DNA from: Ignelater luminosus
Lineage: Eukaryota; Arthropoda; Insecta; Coleoptera; Elateridae
DNA length: 64,000 nt
Direction: 5' to 3'
Assembly (NCBI GenBank): GCA_011009095.1
Contig: VTPC01090540.1
Coordinates: 75,862-139,861, forward strand
Shown here: piece by piece, positions 56,671 through 64,000 of the stretch
Numbering within the stretch: position 1 is the stretch's first letter
Layout of the letters: every line of letters starts with the position of its first letter
The notes under the pieces: model-generated
Seen by the model: the letters and a program-made list of their open reading frames with translations, nothing else
The model's database searches: none
What the model was told of the DNA's origin: nothing
Translations under genes and position numbers: made by a program

Positions 56671-59364
56671 CGGATACCTCTTCTAAAAAGGCCTTACCAA
56701 ACTTTTAGATTTATGCTGAGTTAGGAAATCTCCTATACATTTTCCTATTACAGGACTTAATGAACATTAAGTGCACAGTGCAGCTGTCTGGGCAGTTACC
56801 TGCAAAGATGAATTTACCAATTTATTTGAGTATTCTTGAAACCCAATTAATATAAAAACAAATTATGGCCAAATTCTCTCTGAAACAGGAAAATCATTGA
56901 TACCAAGACATTACTGTGATGTCTGTTTGTCAGAATAAATGTGTTCCTGTGCGCTGCAAGTTCCCCATTCTACTGTTATATTGATTTTTTATAGCATTTT
57001 ACAAATTTACCCCCTTTAACCAGAAATATTCATTTAGTGTCTTCTGTCATCTATCTGCAATATCTTACAGGTAAAAGAGGAGACCTTGCCTGGTTTTTTC
57101 TTTACTTTAGCTTTTTTGTTAATAACTGATTAATTTATACGATGTATATATTTCATTGTAGTCGATTTTTCAGTTCCAGAGTATTTAGATACCGTTTTCT
57201 TCTCAAATATCTTACCAGATCTACTATGTAACCTTTGCCTTTGGTCTCTATTATGCACTTTGATTTAGTAGGTGATCTCATGACATAATATATTTTGTCT
57301 TATCAGATATTGTCAAGAGTTTTTAGATAAAAAGACAAAAGACAAGAAGTGTATCCAAGCCGCGTAAAGATAAACCAACGATATACCACATATCTTGTTG
57401 TATGACCTTATAAATCAAAAAAGATTAAATGCAGGATATTGAGGAGTTACTATAACATCCAGTAACAGATGACCAGATTTATATACTAGTCTGTTCACTT
57501 ATCAGGAACAAAGCAGTTTCAGGATAGTTGCAAAGCTCTCAAGTAAGTTGGTATTTAACAACCAAGTATGAACAAGGATTTACTCCAATCTTTAAAGGAA
57601 ATTCAAAGTCACACAACCAGTATGATTTTCAAGGTTAATCCAAAACAATGAAGAATTAATACAAATTCCATAACGCCATAAATTGTTTAAGCAAACAAAA
57701 TCTTGTATCCAAATGAAGAAGTAAGCCAAGAATCTATAAAGGTTGTATCAGAATTCCAAAACTTGACAGCTTAAATCCATCAACTGGTAACGAGGTTCCA
57801 AGAGGAGATAAAGTAGCTAATTTAGAAACTTGTAGCGTAATTTCAAAAATCTAATTGAAAGGAATCGGTTTTATTGCTGCAACGATATGAGTGTCCAAAC
57901 GCTTACCTTTATATAATTTTAGGTTTTTTTAAAATAAGAGTAATCTCCATCTCGCTAGGGGATCATAAGAACCACAGTCCTTAAAGTTATCAGGAAAGGT
58001 TTGTATCAAATTAAGATTTTAAGAAAAACAGAAAAAGTTATTTCCTTGTTCTTTTAGGAAGCCAAATAAAAATAAAAAGATAAGAGAAAAGATAACCCGG
58101 AAATAACATGAAATGGTGAGCATCGAGATGTGGACGCACTGTATATGAATCAAAAATTCTAATGGGCAAAACACGTCAGCCAAACTTTGCTTCTGTTGCA
58201 CCAACCATTATGGAGTTGTCAAAAGAAATTCTTTTTTAGGAGATATTTGGGAGTAGCTTTGGAAAAAACTATTTATGCATTATATTTTGCTTCAGTAGAG
58301 AGTGCAGCAAATTCGCCAAGATGAGGGTAGTTTATTCAGCTTAATAGAGCAAATTGAACATTTTGAGCTAAATAGCCTCTATTCTAGTATCACCTCATAA
58401 CTAGATTACGACGAGGAGTAACAAAACTAGTTTATGAAATGTGTTTGATCATTGTAAACGTTAACTCACTGATTTGCTGTTTTCACACAAATCGATATGT
58501 TGCCTTATTCACAATAGTGATACAAACTTTTCTATTTTCATTGTCATAGTGACTGATAACATCTTTTTCGACTAGTTCATTCTTTTAGCTGAAGAGCACC
58601 AGACAATCTCCGGTGTCTTGGAATTTGAAAAATTGACTCTATCAGTGACTTAATATTCCAAGTTTTAACATGCTTCTTTCAGCAGATTTGTAAACAATTT
58701 TTATTCAAACACCAACGTTCTGTAATGATAGTGGCTAATGTTATTAAATGCATCTTTTTGTGTTTATTAGATAGGTGTACTGTAACTGCTTTTTCCGATG
58801 CAATTCCTCCACACCATCGCATGCCCTTTGGAAACAAAAAAAAAACTGTAAAGAATGGAACAAGAAGTTATCACACAACTAAACAGAGAAAATAGTATAA
58901 ACAGGTATGGACTGTATTCGCAGCAGTTAGTGTAGGATTTCATTGATGGACTGTTGGTATAACCTGGGTTTCAAGAACATTTTTAGGAAGAATCGCAAAA
59001 ATGGTTGCTATAGTACTCTACAGTGTGTGTGGAAATTTGTTCGACAAATGGAAAATTTTATTAATATTGATTTTTTGACATAAAGTCAATGTTTCGAATA
59101 AGCTTTGCTTCAATCCAAATGACATACTATTCTCAGAATGGTTTCATTGTATACTGGATATGCAAACACTGACCAAAATCATTTTTATAAATGCAGGGTG
59201 TAGAGAATGCTACCGATGATAAGGTAAATTCTTAATGACTAGACAAATATTTTTTAAGAGAACCTATGGTCAATTGAAATAACAAAATAGAAAATACCTC
59301 TTTAAAAACAAACTATTTAAAAAATAAATTACAAAATATACATTGACAATGTATTTAAAGTACG
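56671..59364. other. AT-rich intergenic DNA
   Basis: No gene, repeat end or RNA structure that I can support. Confidence 0.35.
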
Positions 59365-59366
59365 TA

Positions 59367-59984
59367 TAGTCGAACTCTGATAACTCAAACCTGAAGGGAA
59401 CGGAAAATAAATCAAAGGCTTGGGTGTGTTATTTGCCTACAGTTTTTATTACCGATGTATTGCAACTTAGCAAAATATGATTTTCAGTGTCTGTTTACCC
59501 CCAGCTTTATTATATGAGAAGAGCCGTGGCCTTCACCGTCAGCAAGTACCTAACAGTTATGAACACTCGTTTCCACTCATGTTAAGTATAATTATTCAGT
59601 TTCGCTTGCTCTTATAGTTTTTTCAATATACAATTTAATCCATTCCACGTGGCATTATGTCTTAGGCATAAAAAAAGCTGAGTGTCGAAGTTTTTGCTGT
59701 GTCGATGTCGGATGGATGAGGGCTAATAAATCCGTAAATTAAAAAATTTTAATTTCAAGTGACATTTTGTTGTTAGATTGCATACACTTTGCAGTTCAGA
59801 CTAGTAAGATTGGAATTCTTAACTTTGGCTTGATGTATGTGCTAATAGATTCGTTAGCGGTATTCAAAAGTTTGAGTTATCAAAATTCGAGTGAAATGGA
59901 CATATATGTAATACGTAATCTGTCACTACTTCGAGTAATCAAAGTTTTCGACTTAGCGCGGTTCGAGTTATCGAGGTTCGACTG
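59367..59984. mobile_element. Tigger/pogo-type MITE
   Basis: 618 bp. The left end 'tagtcgaactctgataactc' at 59367 mirrors the right end 'cagtcgaacctcgataactc' (minus strand from 59984), the classical Tigger/pogo terminus. TA flanks it at 59365-59366 and 59985-59986. Similar 'cgagtta' words recur inside near the right end. No transposase is present. The family differs from the pogo element at 7422. Confidence 0.8.
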
Positions 59985-59986
59985 TA

Positions 59987-62900
59987 TTTTCAAATACTAC
60001 CCAGCCCTGCTAACAAGGAACTAATTGTATTATAAATGACAGTTTTAAATAACTTTATCTTTAGGTAATCATTCATTTTTCTCTTATCAGAGTTTTCTGC
60101 AAAAAGGGAACTTTATTATTAGATTTAATGTCTAACTATAACTGCAAGAAAATTTAAACTTAATCTGCAAGCTTCGGTAGCGTCATGCAAGAACTCGCGG
60201 TCACACACATGTTTTTGGTATAAAAAAATACCAAGTTCGAATTCTGTCCGTGACATAATTTTTCTTTTAATTTAGAATTTGTAAAAACATGTTTTGAAAT
60301 ACAAAAATTGAATTTATCTAAGACTCAGTTTTTTTAATTTCAAAACATTTTTTCGTAGATCTTAAATTAAAAAAGATAATGTCACTGATAGAATTCTAAC
60401 TTGGCATTTTTATACGAAAATAACCGAGTGATGGCAAAGGGACGATATTTTGTCCTACAAATCAGAAGTCAATTTTATGAATATTTATTTAATTTAAACA
60501 TACCTATTACGTGGCAGATCTCTAAGTCGACAAAATCGTGTTCTGTGTGTAAGACACTTGATATACTTCCCAAATAGGTTAGAATTTTTTCATTCTCTAG
60601 TCTAGTAATTAGGTAATGCAATTTCGTTCACCAAGTTAATTTTAATTAAAATGAGGTACAATATATCTTACAATTGAATAAGTACCAATATGGTAGAATT
60701 TTTTTAAGCAATTATAATCGGGTCATTAATTTTCTGCAACCCCTCTTAAATAAGTCAATGAACCCCTTACCAGAACAAATTTTATATAAAGCAAACTACC
60801 ATTTATCCTTCAGCGACTAAAATAGCATGAAATTACTTCATTCTAAAAACAAACAATAAAATATTCGCACGATACAAAATCCCAAATAAAACGCCAGATA
60901 ATCAGTTAATATATGTTAATTCCAGATGATTTATAAGATGATAGCGATCGATACCTAGTGGAGATAGCACTAGGATTATAAAGATGAAACTCCGCGTTAG
61001 GTTTGTTGCCTGATGTGCACTCGCATAAAGAGGATTAGTGTTAGATACATTATAAATTACTACTACTATTAGCGTGAGAATATCATCTACGGAACTTTTA
61101 TGGTGTGCTATTATCATGTTTCATTTGGATTTTTGTTGTTAGCAAGATTATTATTTAATAATCTTGTAGATGTAATAATTTATAGGATAACATATAGCGT
61201 AGTCTTATATTACATTATATCTGATATGGTAAACATTGATTATAAAGAAAATAAGTAATAAACATTCATCATACGTTTTAGATTTCTCTTATTTTATAAA
61301 ACAGTCTATTGAACATTTCTTCCGTCAAATCTTTCAGAGAGACGATCCTTTCGCTTTTACGGTTTTTATTCCGTTGCGTCAGTTCTTTTTCACGGGAAAC
61401 AAAGTAGGTACAAAGCACCTCAATAAAATTTCCCAAATGTCGTGCGATACAGTGGTTGGCTGTAAGTTAACAGGCACTGATTTGTATTCTTGCAGCAGCG
61501 CGGCAGTTTTACAGGCTACTTGATCCCTCCCTCTCCCAGCAACCTGACTTTGCACCCGGCAAGGATAACTGAGAGGGAGCCCAGCGTCTTCATTCCACGT
61601 GACTTGGCATAGGAACAAAGTACAAAATGTTTTTTATTAACCACGAGGTCATTTTTCTTTTTTATTATTTCCGCTTTATGAAATTTCATGAAATGAAACT
61701 ATTTTTTAAATTACAACTCAGATTATATATTACGTGTTCGTAGATTTTGGGATATTCTATAAGAGAAGTAACATCAAAGAAAACAACTTTGAGGGAAAGG
61801 ATCTTAAATTAATTTGTCTACAGGAATTGTTTTTATAACTGTTAATTGAGTTTTTGCAGTTTTAGAATATTTATTTCACTTTCTGTTTTATTCTTTTTTA
61901 ATCTAAGGTCAAATACTTTAAGGATAATTAATTTAAAAGAAATTGTTAATAAATTCTATTAAGATTAGTGTATGTTGCGTGACGGCCAAAAATTAATTAG
62001 TAACAGCTTGTAGCTTATAGCTAAGCCATTGTCTTTTATGTTCAAGGTTCGCAACAAAACGTGAAAAGTATATTAGGTATGTTACGACAAAGATGGTACA
62101 ACAAAAATTAAAAATCATTAAATCATTATAGAATGTACTGTATAGGAAAGCGTATACGACATGTCAGTGGCGGTTCATGCTTTATTTTATAGGGAGGGTA
62201 CACGTTCAGAATTATGAATAATATCAGTAATTCAAAAGTTGACTTACCAGAGAGAATGATTCTTTATTCTCTAAATAACAAAAACTCTGTTATTTAAAAT
62301 GTAAGGGAGATATTTTTGCCAGGCATGGTACATAAGGAAGCGTCAAAGAATGCTATTTAACATTTAATTTTGCTAGCAGAGACAAGCCTATCTGATGTCA
62401 GCTGGGGATTCCTCCATTGAGCAATTTCCAATTTAGAAATTTTTGTTCAAAACATTTTTTGCAACTAAAGTGATGGTTTATCTGTTTAAAAATATATAAA
62501 GTAAAACTTTTAAAACATAAGCCCCTTTAGAGACCAACAGCTAAGAACACAGCCAAAGCATTTATTTAAGTCCTCAACCTCAAAAAATGTTTTCAAAAGT
62601 TTTTGAGTCGTCTAAAGAAGAAGTATTTTTGCTCTATAGGATAATGTTTTCTGATAACTATTTAATGAACAATGAGCTTACGAGGTCTACCCCAAAAATA
62701 TCCAGATATCTACAGATATTCAGTCTAAGAAATCTATAGTATGCTCAAGTAACCTTTCACCTATAACTTCAAATTTATTAGCCTGGCGCGTTTCAATATT
62801 ACAATAAAATAGATGATATTTCAGTAGTAATATTGGTAGTTGTTGGTAGTATGCGCAGTTTACCTCAAATTGGCGTTGGCTTCTTCAATACGAACTTTTG

Positions 62901-63165
62901 TTTAGGTTTGCTTTGTGAATAAATGTGAATAATGGAGTACCACAGCTAGAAGTGTAGATGATATTCTCCTAGACCAGTGCCAAACGTTTAGTTATAAACG
63001 TGAAACCTTCTGAGGATCTAAGTGAATCTGAGAAGACCACCAGGAAAATGAAATCCTTTAATTCAGAAATGCACTTTTGTAAAACCAAGCAACTATGAGA
63101 ATAAAAACCAAGCTACGAGAAAAAGCCATGCTATGACTAGGTTATTTACTTACTGGACCCGTTAT
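59987..63165. other. Intergenic DNA with a tRNA-like word and a hAT-like end
   Basis: At 60172-60245 'cggtagcgtcatgcaag' and, about 45 bp later, 'aagttcgaattctgtcc' resemble the A and B boxes of a tRNA gene, but I cannot fold a full cloverleaf. It could be a SINE head. At 62164 'cagtggcggttcatg' resembles hAT-type ends. A GC-richer patch lies at 61480-61610. No gene recognised. Confidence 0.3.
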
Positions 63166-63169
63166 TCCT

Positions 63170-63560
63170 TTTGGTACAAAGGATATTGATATATTTTTTC
63201 CATTTCTTCCTCCTCTATGCAATTGTATCAAGTTTGCTCCTTCTTCCTTATTGTTCTCTTTCACGTCTTTATAAGGCGCCCTACTCTCCTTCTACCCTGC
63301 AGATTTAACTCTAGAGCTCTACGACATACAACTGTCTCCTCTCTTTTCAGAACATAGCCTAACCATCCATATTTTCTCCTCATTATTCTTTATCCAGTTC
63401 CGTTATGGTTCCGTTTTCTCCGCATTTCTTTACTTGATATCACTTCAACCCATGTTATTCTCAAAATAGGTCTTAGACATATATATTTTATGCACAATTA
63501 TTATAGTCATAGTCCATGTTTCTGATCCGTCTAACAAAATCAATTAAATACAGTAATCTT
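63170..63560 (-). pseudogene. LINE reverse transcriptase C-terminal fragment
   Basis: Minus-strand translation gives 'DGSETWTMT' (compare 'YGSETW') near 63510-63530, then 'MRRKYGWLGYVLKREETVVC' and 'RRALELNLQGRRRVGRL' near 63390-63270. This corresponds to 'RRLRWLGHVLRRDD..ICRQAL.WNPQGRRRRGRP', the C-terminal end of many insect LINE ORFs. A frame break or stop separates the two parts. The polymerase core is absent. Confidence 0.75.
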
Positions 63561-63569
63561 GGATTTGAC

Positions 63570-64000
63570 ACATTCTATTGTTAACGTTTTTACCACAGGT
63601 CTACTTCCCGTCAAAATGCTACCGAGATAGTGAAGTAACATTAAACACAAAATCGTGAGTGAGGTGGGAAAGCTGAGTTGCAATTGGAATGCATTGAAAT
63701 AAATAGAAAGACTTAAAGAAGGGCTAAGGTAAATAAGAAAAAGTGGTTTGAAAATATAATAGAATAACCCAGTCAGCCACAGAAAAAGATGACTTTAACA
63801 AATTATGTAAGTCTATTGATAAAATAAAATGAAGTAGAATTATTCAAAACAAAGAAGAAAAAACACTGTGCACTAAAGAAAAACACAGAACAGATCAAAT
63901 TAGTACAGATATACTAAAACTGGATATACCCACAACTGTAGAGTTACGAGGGGCGGCTGATAATTAGTTAGCTTGGGCAAGAAAACGACTTTTTTTGGCA
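63570..64000. other. AT-rich DNA ending in a possible mariner terminus
   Basis: No gene recognised. At 63946-63975 'acgaggggcggctgataatt' resembles the outer end of mariner elements of the 'gaggggcg' type. If so, an element begins here and continues beyond the window. Confidence 0.35.

Overview
This window is AT-rich animal nuclear DNA, almost certainly from an insect. Introns are short (57-66 bp in the compact genes), promoters carry TATA boxes, and the predicted secreted proteins belong to the DM9/DUF3421 family that is expanded in insects. Much of the sequence is Tc1/mariner-superfamily debris with 'cagggtgt' ends, together with pogo/Tigger, PIF/Harbinger and non-LTR retrotransposon copies. 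A beetle or another TE-rich insect would fit; the species cannot be fixed from the window. There is no operon, CRISPR array, virus or confident RNA gene.

Layout. Positions 217-3397 are a TIR-bounded composite repeat holding a mariner transposase relic and a relic resembling RAG1/Transib-type transposases. Positions 3401-17055 hold the only host gene cluster I can support: four DM9/DUF3421 genes. Copy A (3988-7190, +) is a pseudogene with a frameshifted signal peptide and lost splice sites. A Tc1-like element carrying its own nested MITE sits in its exon 2, and a separate Tc1 fragment sits in its exon 3. Copies B (11875-12594, +), C (14562-15268, +) and D (15842-17055, -) have intact three-exon structures coding for secreted proteins of about 194-196 residues. 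A near-intact pogo element (7422-10246) lies between A and B.

Positions 17056-28543 are mostly unrecognised AT-rich DNA. Positions 28544-31386 are a complete PIF/Harbinger element whose transposase and MADF-domain genes are interlocked on opposite strands. Positions 33370-37950 contain two decayed LINEs of different clades. The rest (37950-64000) is long gene-poor DNA with scattered mariner and Tigger derivatives, two GC-richer islands of unknown role, one short uncharacterised ORF with a single frameshift, and a LINE fragment near the right edge.

How the genes relate. The DM9 genes look like a local duplication series, with A and B also sharing upstream sequence. They share exon phases, a signal peptide in exon 1 and one DM9-type repeat in each of exons 2 and 3. 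In other animals DM9 proteins include mannose-binding lectins and immune- or parasite-responsive proteins, so a secreted recognition role is plausible but not shown here. I found no convincing new multi-gene system. The most distinctive observations are the interlocked Harbinger gene pair, the GC-AG intron shared by DM9 copies A and B, the layered insertions in copy A, and the pogo transposase with a C-terminal PHD-like finger.
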